The notes beneath the pieces are model-generated. The model did not search any database, was not told where the DNA came from, and was given only the letters and a program-made list of their open reading frames with translations. A stretch of DNA of 64,000 nt from assembly GCF_963924675.1 (NCBI RefSeq), contig NC_089220.1, positions 50,850,639 to 50,914,638 on the forward strand, in the 5' to 3' direction. The stretch's first letter is position 1. The number at the start of each line of letters is the position of its first letter. A program made the position numbers and the translations under genes. Shown one piece after another: positions 11,786-23,013 of the stretch. Origin of the DNA: Phocoena phocoena (taxonomy: Eukaryota > Chordata > Mammalia > Artiodactyla > Phocoenidae).

Positions 11786-13114
11786 TGTTGGTGCCTTTCA
11801 TGAATGATGAGGTATACCTGAATGTTTATGAAAAAGATGACTGTGCTCATTGTATTCTTTAAGAAGAATACGACCAAGGATAGTTGAGGCCTCAAGGGGA
11901 AATAGTTCAAGGTCTCTCTTTGCCATTTTTTTCACCTCTTTCTGATTCTTCCATAAAATGAGAAACAGTGATTTGAATTGTCATCATAGTTCAATTTACT
12001 GGTTCAGCTCAGTTGCTAGAAGAGGGGCTTTCAAAGAGGTGGAAGTGTGACATATGTGGGCATGGTTTACACACTTTCCCACCTCTTCCTTCTAAGCCCT
12101 TAAGTAGGAGGTGACTGAAGAGTCCTTTCACAGCTAATTAATAAGGTAGGACTTTACCTCCATTTACTTATCATTATTCTGTAAACATACCTCCCCTGGA
12201 ATCCACCTAGGGAAGAGTGGATGTGATCTGGGGGCAGATTTCAGGGCCTCTGGTCATAATACCACCTAGAAACACCCCAGGCCCACCCTATTTATAATGG
12301 AATAAAAGTGAAAAGTTCACCAAAGATGTCTTTGTAATTGTCTATAGAGTTGTGGTTGAAATCCCTAGAAGAAAAAGAATATGAAAAGAACGTAGACAGG
12401 AAGGAAATTAGAAGCAACCTGTGTGGGGATGAGAATTCTGCCTACACAAATTAGACAGTACAAACAGAGATTTAAAACGACTTGTGTATGGATGTAACAA
12501 TTCAGTTCAGGGGATGTAAAGAATCAGACCCATCTCCTCTGATAAACACAGACCTGAGAGCCCTATTAATATAGCAGCTACACAGAAGGACTTAGGTAGA
12601 ATTGTGCTGGGAGATGTTATCCCTTTAAAACTTTGTCCAGTCTTAAATCTTTAACTACTGAGTAAAACTACAGTTTGACTGAATTTTTGGCCCAGAAATC
12701 TTAGCCTTCCTAACATCATAGTTTGTAACTTTCCTAACCCCTTGTAGTTGGACTATACAATCCTAAGAAAAACAAAAAAAATAAATTGAGCACAAAAACA
12801 AACCAAACAAAGAAGACTCATAATGTGAATCCTTTTGTGTTCACTTCAGAATGATCATTATGTTATAAATTAATGTTTGTAATATTTAAAGCAATATAAT
12901 ATCTAAGTGCATACATAGTGTTTAATTCATTAGATTGAATAAAGGATTAAGCACTTAAGAAAGCACTTAGGGAGGTGAAGTACTCACAAATCAAATATAT
13001 TAAATGTATAAATCCAGTTTGAAATGTTGAAAGGAATTAAAGCTAAGTTAGGGATAGATTGCTTAGGAGAGTCTAATTTGCTCAACTTCTGTTAATGAAA
13101 CACTAGTCAAGAAT
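11786..13114. other. Single-copy DNA, nothing recognised
   Basis: AT-rich, with no repeat or coding signature that I can name. Confidence 0.45.
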
Positions 13115-13345
13115 AAGGAGTCAGACTCTCTGGATCCAAATTTGGAGGCTGTTGATTTATGGGCTCATGGTCTTGTACAATTTACTCTGCCACCTTGTGA
13201 CTCAGTTTCCTCATTTGTAAAAAGCAAATAGTAGTAAAAAACAGTAGTAAAATAATTTTACCTACTTCATGGGGTGGTTGGAAGGCTTAAAAGAGTCAAG
13301 ATATACATGAGAACTGCTTGGAGCCGAGACTCGTGCACAGTAAGC
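13115..13345 (+). repeat. MIR SINE, plus strand
   Basis: Near full-length MIR: AGTCAGACTCTCTGGATCC head, CTCAGTTTCCTCATTTGTAA core, and the TACCTACTTCATGGGGTGGTT to GTGCACAGTAAGC tail. Confidence 0.82.
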
Positions 13346-14129
13346 CTTACATATATGCTATTGTTAAGAATAGAAGTGTTTGTTCTCATACTGTGCTTAC
13401 CCTTAGCTTTTTGCCTCCCTCAGGGAAGTCTTCTGTATTCTCGCTCAGCCCCACCCGCATCAGAGTAAGTCCTTTCTCATATGCTCTGATTACTACTTCT
13501 ACTTCATAACACTTATAATGGCATTTGAATATGTATGTCTATCTCTATGTGCCATTTTGTGGTTGAAAGAACACATTCCTAAGACCAAAGTTAATACCAA
13601 TATGTGAGCTTTACTTGCTTTTCTTTTCTTGAACTCCATGCTAGGGTCTACATAATCAGTGTTACTTACTAATTCACCATTTTCTTCCCCATCCACTTCC
13701 CTCACTTTCCTTAACCTGCTCACACACCTTTCTTCTCCAGCCTAAGACTGACTTATTCTGATCCTTTTTCTTGTCCTTATTTTTTTTGTACCATAAAAGC
13801 CCAGAGGCCTGTCTGGCAAGATAGAGCACTTCTCAAAGGATGGACAGGATAAGAACCTGAATGGAAACATTAAAAAGTGCTTACTAAGTACTTATTGAAT
13901 AATTCAGTGTTTTGAAAAAATTTTCATTCATTATTAGGGATGTTGGCATTTTTGTTAAAAAATGTATAATTTTGTTGATTAGAGTAGGGTCTATCAAATT
14001 TATATACTTGATTTGATTAATTTATTCAAGAGAAACAACATTCAAGCTGTAAACCCAAGTGAAATACATTAGTACCTTCAGGGTGCAACTTGGGAAATGC
14101 TTTTTGTAGTTGAAGAGTTAAAGCTTTTT
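13346..14129. other. Single-copy DNA, nothing recognised
   Basis: No supported feature; short open frames only. Confidence 0.45.
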
Positions 14130-14345
14130 CAGGTGTATTACGTGCTTAGATTGTTACATAAATTAACTTATTTCTTATGTCTGCAGTGAAGGTAGGTATT
14201 ATAATTCCCATTTTATAGCTTGGGAACTGAGCCTCAGGATGTTTAGTGATTAGCCAAAGGTCATGAGACTCTAAGTGATAGAGAGGGGTCTAAACATTAG
14301 GTTCAAGGATCTAAATGTTATAGAGTTTTACATCCTACCACCTTT
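14130..14345 (-). repeat. MIR SINE, minus strand
   Basis: Reverse MIR with ATTCCCATTTTATAGCTTGG, then GGAACTGAGCCTCAGG and the tRNA-like end near 14290-14340. Confidence 0.75.
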
Positions 14346-15035
14346 GAGGATGTAAGCTTGTAGGAAACTTTGCCTCACCTTGGTAAACTCTTAGTTTGAA
14401 GACATTCTTTGTACAGTAGTCCCCCTTATCCATGAAGGATACATTCTAAGAACTCCAGTGGGTGCCTAAAACTGCAGATAGTACCTACCCCTATACATAC
14501 TATGCTTTTTCCTATACGTGCATACCCATGATAATTTAATTTATAAATTAAGTACAGTAAGAGATTAACAACAGTAACTAAGAATAGAACAATTTTAACA
14601 ATATACTGTAATAAAAATTATGTGAATGTGGTTTCTCTCTCTCTCCCCCTCAAAATGTCTTATTATATAAAAAATTTTAAACATCTTTATTGGAGTATAG
14701 TTACTTTACAATAGTGTGTTAGTTTCTGCTTTATAACAAAGTGAATCAGCTGTACATATACATATATCCCCATATCTCCTCCCTCTTGCATCTCCCTCCC
14801 ACCCTCCCTATCTCACCCATCTAGGTGGTCACAAAGCACCGAGCTGATCTCCCTGTGCTATGCGGCTGCTTCCCACTAGCTATCTATTTTACATCTGGTA
14901 GTGTATATATGTCCATGTCACTCTCTCACTTCCTCCTGGCTTACCCTTCCCACTACCTGTGTCCTCGAGTCCATTCTCTACATCGGCGTCTTTATTCCTG
15001 TCCTCCCCCTAGGTTCTCCAGAACCGTTTTTTTCT

Positions 15036-18000
15036 TCAGATTCCATATATATGTGTTAGCATACGGTATTTGTTTTTCTCTTTCTGACTTACTTCACTCA
15101 ATATGACAGACTCTAGGTCCATCCACCTCACTACAAATAACTCAACTTTGTTTCTTTTTATGGCTGAGTAATATCCATTGTATATATGTACCACATCTTC
15201 TTTATCCGTTCATCTGTCAGTGGATACTTAGGTTGCTTCCATGTCCTGGCTATTGTAAATAGAACTGCAGTGAATATTGTGGTACATGACTCTTTTTGAA
15301 TAATGGTTTTCTCAGGGTATATGCCCAGTAGTGGGATTGCTGGGTCATATGGTAGTTGTATTTTTATTTTCTGTAGGAACCTCCATTCTGTTCTCCATAG
15401 TGGCTGTATCAATTTACATTCCCACCAACAGTGCCTGAGGGTTCCCTTTTCTCCATACCCTCTCCAGCATTTATTGTTTGTAGATAGCCATTCTGACCGG
15501 TGTGAGGTGATACCTCACTGTAGTTTTGATTTGCATTTCTCTAATGATTAGTGATGTTGAGCATCCTTTCATGTGTTTGTTTGCAATCTGTATATATTCT
15601 TTGGAGAAATGTGTATTTAGATCTTCTGCCCATTTTTGGACTAGGTTGTTTTTTTGATATTGAGCTGCCTGAGCTGCTTGTAAATTTTGGAGATTAATCC
15701 TTGGTCAGTTCCTTCATTTGCAAATATTTTCTCCCATTCTGAGAGTTGTCTTTTCGTCTTGTTTATGTTGTACTTTGCTGTGCAAAAGCTTTTAAGTTTC
15801 ATTAGGTCCCATTTTTTAATTTTTGTTTTTATTTCCATTACTCTAGGAGGTGGGTCAAAAAGGATCTTGCTATGATTTATAGAGAGTGTTCTGCCTATGT
15901 TTTCCTCTAAGAGTTTTATAGTGTCTGGCCTTATATTTAGGTCTTTCATCCATTTTGAGTTTATTTTTGTGTATGGTGTTAGGGAGTGTTCTAATTTCAT
16001 TCTTTTACATGTAGCTGTCCAGTTTTCCCAGCACCACTTATTGAAGATGCTGTCTTTTCTCCATTGTATACTCTTGCCTCCTTTATCGAAAATAAGTTGA
16101 CCATATGTGTGTGGGTTTATCTCGGGGCTTTCTATCTTGTTCCATTGTTCTATATTTCTGTTTTTGTGCCAGTAGCATATTGTCTTGATTACTGTAGCTT
16201 TGTAGTATAGTCTGAAGCCTGGGAGCCTGATTCCTCCAGCTCCATTTTCCTTTCTCAAGATTGCTGTGGCTATTCGGCGTCTTTTGTGTTTCCATACAAA
16301 TTGTGAAATTTTTTGTTCTACTTCTGTGAAAAATGCCAGTAGTAGTTTGATAGGGATTGCATTGAATCTGTAAATTGCTTGGGTAGTATAGTCATTTTCA
16401 CAATTTTGATTCTTCCAATACAAGAACATAGTATATCTCTCCATCTGTTTATATCATCTTTTTTTTTTTTTTCACTACACGGGCCTCTCACTGTTGTGGC
16501 CTCTCCCATTGCTGAGCACAGGCTCCGGACGCACAGGCTCAGCAACCATGGCTTACAGGCCCAGCTGCTCCATGGCATGTGGGATCTTCCCGGACCGGGG
16601 CATGAACCCATTTCCCCTGCATCAGCAGGCGGACTCTCAACCACTGCGCCACCAGGGAAGCCCTGTTTGTATCATTTTTAATTTCTTTCATCAGTGTCTT
16701 ATAGTTTTCTGCATACAGGTCTTTTGTCTCCTTAAGTAAGTTTATTCCTAGGTATTTTATTCTTTTGTTGCAGTGGTAAATGGGAGTGTTTCTTAATTTC
16801 TCTTTCAGATTTTTCATCATTAGTGTAGAGGAATGCAAGAGATTTCTGTGCTTTAATTTTGTATCCTGCTACTTTACCAAATTCATTGATTAGCTCTAGT
16901 AGTTTTCTGGTAGCATCTTTAGGATTCTCTATGTATAGTATCATGTCATCTGCAAACAGTGGCAGCTTTACTTCTTCTTTTCCAATTTGGATTCCTTTTA
17001 TTTCTTTTTCTTCTCCTACTGCAGTGGTTAAAACTTCCAAAACTATGTTGAACAATAGTGGTGAGAGTGGATAACCTTGTCTTGTTCCTGATCTTAGTAG
17101 AAATGGTCTCAGTTTTTCACCATTGAGAACGATGTTAGCTGTGGGTTTCTCATCTATGGCCTTTATTATATTGAGGTAAATTCTCTCTATGCCTACTTTC
17201 TGGAGGGTTTTTATCATAAATTGGTGTTGAATTTTTTCGAAAGATTTTTCTGCATCTATTGAGATGATCATATTGTTTTTCTCCTTCAATTTGTTAATAT
17301 GGTGTATCACATTGGTTGATTTGCATATATTGAAGAATCTTTGCATTCCTGGGTTAAACCCCACTTGATCATGGTGTACGATCCTTTTAATGTGCTGTTG
17401 GATTCTGTTTGCTAGTATTTTGTTGAGGATTTTTGCATCTATGTTCATCAGTGATATTGGCCTGTAGTTTCCTTTCTTTGTGACATCTTTGTCTGGTTTT
17501 TCTATCTGGGTGATGATGGCCTCATAGCATGATTTTGGGAGTGTTCCTCCCTCTGCTATATTTTGGAAGAGTTTGAGAAGGTTAGGTGTTTGCTCTTCTC
17601 TGAATGTTTGATAGAATTCGCCTGTAAAGCCATCTGGTCCTGGGCTTTTGTTTGTTGAAGTTTTTTAATCACAGTGTCAATTTCAGTGCTTGTGATTGGT
17701 CTGTTTATATTTTCTGTTTCTTCCTGGTTCAGTCTCAGAAGGTTGTGCTTTTCTAAGAATTTGTCCCTTTCGTCCGGGTTGTCCATTTTACTGGGATATA
17801 GTTGCTTGTAGTAATCCCTCATGATTCTTTGTATGTCTGCAGTGTCAGTTGTTACTTCTCCTTTTGTACTTCTAATTCTGTTGATTTGAGTGTTCTCTCT
17901 TTTTTTCTTAATGAGTCTGGCTAACAGTTTATCAATTTTTTTTATCTTCTCAAAGAACCATTTTTAGTTTTATAGATCCTTGCGCTTGCGTCCTTCTTTT

Positions 18001-19035
18001 GTGTGTCATTTATTTCTGATATGATCTTTATGATTTCTTTCCTTCTGTTAACTTTTGGGTTTTCTTTTTCTAATTGTTTTAGGTGTAAGGTTAGGTTGTT
18101 TATTTGAGATGTTTCTTGTTTCTTGAGGTAGCGTTGTATGGCTATAAACTTCCCTCTTAGAATGGCTTTGTTGCATCCCATATTTAGGATTGTTGTGTTT
18201 TCATTTTCATATGTTTCTAGGTATTTTATGATTTCCTCTTTGATTTGTTCAGTGATCTCTTGGTTATTTAGTAGTGTATTGTTTTGCCTTCATGTGTTTG
18301 TGTTTTTTACAGAATTTTTCCTGTAATTGATATCTAGGCTCATAGTGTTGTGGTCAGAAAAGATACTTGATACAATATCAATTTTCTTAAATTTACCAAG
18401 GCTTGGTTTGTTACCCAAGGTATGATATATCCTGGAGAATGTTCCATGGGCACTTGAGAAGAAAGTGTATTCTGTGTTTTTTGGATGCAGTGTCCTATAA
18501 ATACCAATTAAATTCATCTTGTTTAATGTATCATTTAAAGCTTGTGTTTCCTTCTTTATTTTCATTTTGGATGATCTGTCCATTGGTGAAAGTGGGGTGT
18601 CAAAGTCCCCTACTATGAATGTGTTACTGTCAATTTCCCCTTTTATGGCTGTTAGCATTTGCCTTATGTATTGCAGTGCTCCTATGTTGGATGCATAAAT
18701 ATTTACAATTGTTATATCTTCTTCTTAGATTGATCCCTTGATCATTATGTAGTGTCCTTCTTTGTCTCTTATAATAGTCTTTATTTTAAAGTGTATTTTG
18801 TCTGATATGAGAATTGCTGCTCCAGCTTTCTTTTGATTTCCATTTGCATGGAATATCTTTTTTCCTCCCCTCACTTTCAATCTGTATGAGTCCCTAGGTC
18901 TGAAGTGGGTTTTTGTAGACAATGTATGTATGCGTCTTGTTTTCTGATCCATTCAGCCAATCTATTTCTTTTGGTTGGAGCATTTAATCCAGTTACATTT
19001 AAGGTATTTATTGATATGTATGTTCCTATTACCAT
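15036..19035 (-). pseudogene. L1-B ORF2 (endonuclease/reverse transcriptase), interrupted by a SINE
   Basis: The frame begins at ATG 19035-19033 (MVIGTYISINTLNVTGLNAP) and ends at TGA 15038-15036. Removing the SINE and its duplicated target leaves about 1261 codons, close to the L1 norm. Pieces seen: endonuclease (18952-18290, with FHANGNQKKAGAAILISDK and IFSDHNTMSLDINYRK); reverse transcriptase (17448-16732, with [31 protein letters not shown] and an intact FADD at 16956-16945); C-terminal part (16444-15641, with [16 protein letters not shown] text, and 15412-15158). Frameshifts and the CHR SINE at 16463-16663 break it. It is better preserved than L1-A's ORF2 but not functional. Confidence 0.9.
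16463..16663 (-). mobile_element. CHR-type SINE inside L1-B ORF2, minus strand
   Basis: The T-run at about 16459-16472 is the reversed A tail, and the SINE start CCACCAGGGAAGCCC is at the right end. The TSD is TGTTTATATCATCTTT (16447-16462) and TGTTTGTATCATTTTT (16664-16679). It landed in the reverse transcriptase to C-terminal part of ORF2, so it is younger than L1-B. Confidence 0.92.
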
Positions 19036-19092
19036 TTTCTTAATTGTTTGGGGTTTGTTATTGTAGGTCTTTTCTTTCTCTTGTGTTTCCTA

Positions 19093-19973
19093 CCTAGAGA
19101 AGTTATTTAAGCATTTGTTGTAAAGCTGGTTTGGTGGTGCTGAATTCTCTTAGCTTCTGCTTGTCTGTAAAGATTTTAATTTCTCCATTGAAACTGAATG
19201 GGATCCTTGCTGGGTAGAGTAATCTTGGTTGTAGGTTTTTCCATATCATCCCTTTAAGTATGCCCTGCCACTCCCTTCTGGGTTGCAGAGTTTCTGCTGA
19301 AAGCTGTTAAACTTATGGGGATTCCCTTGTATGTTATTTGTTGTTTTTCCCTTGCTGCTTTTAATATTTTATCTTTGTAGTTAATTTTTGATAGTTTGAT
19401 TAATATGTGTCTTGGCACATTTCTCCTTGGATTTATCCTGTATGGGAGGCTCTGTGCTTCCTGGACTTGATTGACTATTTCTTTTCCCATATTAGGGAAG
19501 TTTTCAATTATAATCTCTTCAAATATTTTCTCAGTCCCTTTCTTTTTCTCTTCTTCTCCTGGGACCCCTATAATTCAAATTTTGGTGTGTTTAAAGTTGT
19601 CCCTGAGGTGTGCGATACTGTCCTCAATTCTTTTCATTCTTTTTTCTTTATCTGTTCTGCAGTAGTTATTTCGAGTATTTTATCTTCCAGGTCACTTATC
19701 CATTCTTCTGCCTCAGTTATTCTGCTACTGATTCCTTCTAGAGAATTTTTAATTTCAATTTTTGTGTTGTTCATCATTGTTCTTTAGTTCTTCTAGGTCC
19801 TTTTAAAACATTTCTTGTATGTTCTCTATTCTATTTCCAAGATTTTGGATCATCTTTACTATCAATACTCTGAATTCTTTTTCAGGTGGACTGCCTATTT
19901 CCTCTTCATTTGTTTGGTCGTGTGGGTTTTTACCTTGCTCCTTCATCTGCCGTGTGTTTCTCTGTCTTCTCTT
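19093..19973 (-). pseudogene. L1-B ORF1 (RNA-binding chaperone), start codon lost
   Basis: Aligned with L1-A, the initiator ATG reads AAG (19973-19971), so normal initiation is gone. The N-terminal half (about 19973-19803) contains RQRNTRQMKEQGKN and EEEIGSPPEKEFRVLIVK. The C-terminal RRM/CTD half (19490-19254) contains PYRINPRRNVPRHILIKLSK and ILKAAREKQQIT. The end reads MLK followed by TAA, three codons before the usual TAG at 19095-19093. A frameshift separates the halves. Confidence 0.87.
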
Positions 19974-20510
19974 GTTTAACTTACTGTGTTTTGGGTCTCC
20001 TTTTCTCAGGCTGCAGGTTCGTAGTTCCCATTGTTTTCGGTGTCTGCCTCCAGTGGCTAAGGTTGGTTCAGTTGTGTAGGCTTCCTGGTGGAGCAGACTA
20101 GTGCCTGTGTTCTGGTGAATGAGGCTGGATATTGTCTTTATGGTGGGCAGGACCACATCCAGTGATGTTTTGGGGAAGTCTGTGACATTATTATGTTTTT
20201 AGGCAGCCTCTCTGCTAATGGGTGTGATTGTGTTCCTGTCTTGCTTGTTGTTTGTCATAGGGTGTCCAGCACTGTAGCTTGCTGGTCATTGATGGGAGCT
20301 GGGTCTTAGCATTGTGCTGGAGATCTCTGGGAGAGCTTTTGCCGTTTGATATTATGTGGAGCTGAGAGGTGTCTGGTGGATCAATGTCCTGGATTCGCCT
20401 CTCCCACCTCAGAGGCACAGGTCTGACCATTGGCCGAAGCACCAAGACCCTGTCTGCCACATGGCTCAGAAGAAAAGGGAGGAAAAAAAAAGAAAAAAAG
20501 GAAAGTAAGG

Positions 20511-20721
20511 GGGCTTCCCTGGTGTCTCAGTGGTTGAGAGTCCGCCTGCCGATGCAGGGGACACGGGTTCGTGCCGCAGTCCGGGAAGGTCCCACATGCC
20601 GTGGAGAGGCTGGGCTCGTGAGCCATGGCCGCTGACCCTGCACGTCCGGAGCCTGTGCTCCACAACGGGTGAGGCCACAACAGTGAGAGGCCCGTGTACC
20701 ACAAAAAAAAAAAAAAAAAAA
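20511..20721 (+). mobile_element. CHR-type SINE inside L1-B 5' UTR, plus strand
   Basis: Begins GGGCTTCCCTGGTGTCTCAG and carries A-box and B-box-like blocks (GTGGTTGAGAGTCCGC, CGGGTTCGTGCC). The CHR tail ends CGTGTACCAC and is followed by about 19 A. A short, imperfect TSD (GAAAGTAA / GAAAATAA) fits the A-rich target. L1-A lacks it at the same site, so it arrived after the two copies separated. Confidence 0.92.
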
Positions 20722-20791
20722 GAGAGAAAATAATAAATTTATTAAAATAAGAAAAACATTATTAAAATTAAAAAATTTAAAACTCATTAAA

Positions 20792-20987
20792 AAAAGAAAG
20801 AAGAGAGCAACCAATCCAATAAACAAATCCACCAATGATAACAAGCGCTAAAATCTAATCTAAAAAAAACAACAAAAAACAAAAAAGCAGACAGAGCCCT
20901 AGGACAAATGGTAAAAGCAATGCTATTCAGGCAAAATCACACAAAGAAGCATACACATACACACTCACAGAAAGAGAAAAAGGAAAA

Positions 20988-21055
<68 letters not shown>

Positions 21056-21150
21056 CAAAAAAAGAAAGGAAGAGAGCAACCAAATCAATAAACAAATCTA
21101 CCAGTGATAATAACCTCTAAATACCAAACTAAGATAAACATAAAACCAGA
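20792..21150 (-). repeat. Duplicated unit of about 90 bases in L1-B 5' UTR
   Basis: The plus-strand text GAAGAGAGCAACCAATCCAA, followed by TAAACAAATCCACCAATGATAA, begins near 20800 and recurs with changes (GAGAGCAACCAAATCAATAA, then ACAAATCTACCAGTGATAA) near 21072. The spacing is about 267 bases. L1-A has only one such unit (about 6940-7000). Confidence 0.75.
20989..21051. repeat. (TA)31 microsatellite
   Basis: A pure run of TA dinucleotides, about 62 bases, self-complementary and able to form hairpins. It lies in L1-B at the point where the L1-A leader departs. Confidence 0.97.
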
Positions 21151-21593
21151 AACAAATTAGATGCAGAAAGCAAACCCCAAGTCTTCAGTTCCTCCCATAG
21201 TCTACAGCCTCAATTTTGGGATGATTCATTGTCTATTCAGGTACTCCACATATGCAGGTACATCAAGTTGATTGTGGAGATTTAATCTGCTGCTCCTGAG
21301 GCTGCTGGGAGAAATTTCCCTTTCTCTTCTTTGTTTACACAACTGCTGGGGTTCAGCTTTGGATTTGGCCCTGACTCTGAGTGTAGGTTGCCTGAGGGCA
21401 TCTGTTCTTTGCCCAGACAGGACTGGGTTAAAGGAGCAGCTGCTTAGGGGACTCTGGCTCACTCAAGCTGGGGGGAGGAAGAGGTATGGAAGGCAGGGTG
21501 AGCCTGCGGCGGCAGAAGCTGGCATGATGTTGCAACAGCCTGAGGTGCACCATGTGTTCTCCCAGGGAAGTTTTCCCTGGATCATGGTACCCT

Positions 21594-21617
21594 GGCAGTG
21601 GCAGTGGCAGTGGCAGG
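21594..21617 (+). repeat. Short GGCAGT tandem repeat
   Basis: About four copies of a six-base unit (GGCAGT) lie in the GC-rich part of the L1-B 5' UTR. Confidence 0.85.
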
Positions 21618-23013
21618 CTGCACAGGCTCTCAGGAGGGGAGATAGTGACCTGTGCTTGAACACAGGCTTCTTGGTGGCTGCAGCAGCAGCCTTAGTGTCT
21701 CATGCCCGTCTCTTGTGTCCATGCTGATAGCCACCTCTCACGCCCCTTTCTGGAGCTCATTTAGGCGGTGCTCTGAATCCTGTCTCTTCATGCACCCTGA
21801 AACAATGGTCTCTTGCCTCTTAGGCAGGTCCAGACTTTTTCCGGACTCCCTCCCTGCTAGCTGTGGTGCACTAGCCCCCTTCAGGCTGTGTTCATGCCTC
21901 CAACCCCAGTCCTCTCCCTGGGATCTGAACTCTGAAGCCCGAGCCTCACTCAGCTCCCAGCCCCCACCCGCCCTGGTGGGTGAGCAGACAAGCCTCTCGG
22001 GCTGGCGAGTGCTGGTCGGCACTGATCCTTTGTGAGAGTATCTCTCCACTTTGCCCTCCACACCCCTGTTGCTACCTCTCCTCTGTGGCTCTGAAGCTTC
22101 CCCCCACCCCCACCCCCTGTCTCCACCAGTGAAGGGGCCTCCTAGTGTGTGGAAACCTTTCCTCCTTCACAGCTCCCTCCCAGTGGTGCAGGTCCTGCCC
22201 CGATTCTTTTGTCTCTGTTTTTTCTTTCTTCTTTTGTCCTATCCAGGTACATGGGGAGTTTCTTGCCTTTTGGGAAGTCTGAGGTCTTTTGCCAGCATTC
22301 AGTAGGTGTTCTGTAGGAATTGTTCCACATGTAGATGTATTTCTGATGTATTTGTGGGGAAGAAGGTGATCTCCACGTCTTACTCCTCCGCCATCTTGAG
22401 GGTCTCTTTATTGTATAAATTTAATGCCTTTTGCATCTGAACTAAGCACTTATGCCCTGTGGCCATAACTTTTTCAGTTTGAGGTGCCACAGCAAAATGA
22501 GTACGAATTCCTTTTTCTTTTTCATAATTTCACAGATAGAATATTTTGTAGATTTTAGCAACCTCAGCATATGATTTTTTTCCTTATTAAGTTGGGAACT
22601 TTCACCTTTTCACACAAGGAAGTGTTTTATGTCCTCTGTCTGTCTCCCTTTTTACTGAAGTAACAGCTTCTCCTTGGCAGAATTTCCAGTATTATTACTC
22701 TTTCACTTTGAAGACATTAAGTAAAATGAAGGTTACTTGAACACAAGCACTGTGGTACCTTGACAATCATCTTATAACCCAAACAGCTACTCATTGACTA
22801 ATGGGAAGGATCTGCTGGACAATGGGATGATTCACATTCCGGGCGGGATGGGGCAGGACCACAGGAGATTTCATCACACTACTCAGAATTGCACACAATT
22901 TAATACGTATGAATTGTTTATTTCTGGGATTTTCTATTTAATATTTTTGAATTGTGGTTGAAAGGATCACTGAAACCGAGAAAGCACAGCCGGAGGATAA
23001 GGGGACTACTGTA

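Larger units (their letters stand above)
14673..22402 (-). mobile_element. L1-B: full-length LINE-1, minus strand, with nested SINEs
   Basis: The element starts at about 22402 (CAAGATGGCGGAGGAG near the 5' end) and ends at about 14673. It has a long 5' UTR, ORF1 (19973-19093), ORF2 (19035-15036) and a 3' UTR. Two CHR SINEs (16463-16663 and 20511-20721) and a (TA)31 tract were added later. Without these it is about 7.2 kb. An approximate TSD is CTTATTATATAAA (left) and TTTATTGTATAAA (right), 11 of 13 identical. The host sequence is a Tigger-like DNA transposon. It is close to L1-A in sequence but has an extra 5' UTR block of about 1.2 kb. Confidence 0.92.
19974..22402 (-). promoter_or_regulatory. 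L1-B long 5' UTR with YY1-type site
   Basis: The minus-strand leader runs from 22402 to ORF1 and carries CAAGATGGC near the start (plus-strand GCCATCTTG, 22390-22398). The part from about 21150 to 22260 is GC-richer than its surroundings and is absent from L1-A. It also holds a CHR SINE, a (TA)31 tract and a duplicated A-rich unit. Long open frames here (for example 21272-21727) have no domain and no homologue that I recognise, and are taken as chance. Confidence 0.7.
14414..23011. mobile_element. Tigger-like DNA transposon, split by L1-B
   Basis: The left end CAGTAGTCCCCCTTATCC (14414-14431) and right end GGATAAGGGGACTACTG (22995-23011) form an inverted repeat that differs by one C. A TA dinucleotide flanks each end (14412-14413 and 23012-23013), as expected for a Tc1/mariner-pogo (Tigger/MER) element. 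Outside L1-B about 0.87 kb of element remains (14414-14672 and 22403-23011), so it is a non-autonomous or internally deleted copy. No transposase frame survives. The subfamily name is uncertain. Confidence 0.82.

Noticed and set aside
20381..20704. Open frames of 78-107 codons over the CHR SINEs here and elsewhere
   Set aside because: They recur at every CHR SINE because the SINE sequence lacks stops in some frames. Not genes.
20989..21051. CRISPR-like or regulatory repeat array
   Set aside because: A plain TA microsatellite in a mammalian genome. No spacer structure occurs anywhere in the window.
21272..21727. 151-codon plus-strand open frame, GC-rich
   Set aside because: It lies antisense within the L1-B 5' UTR and includes a short GGCAGT repeat. 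Open frames are expected by chance in GC-richer DNA.
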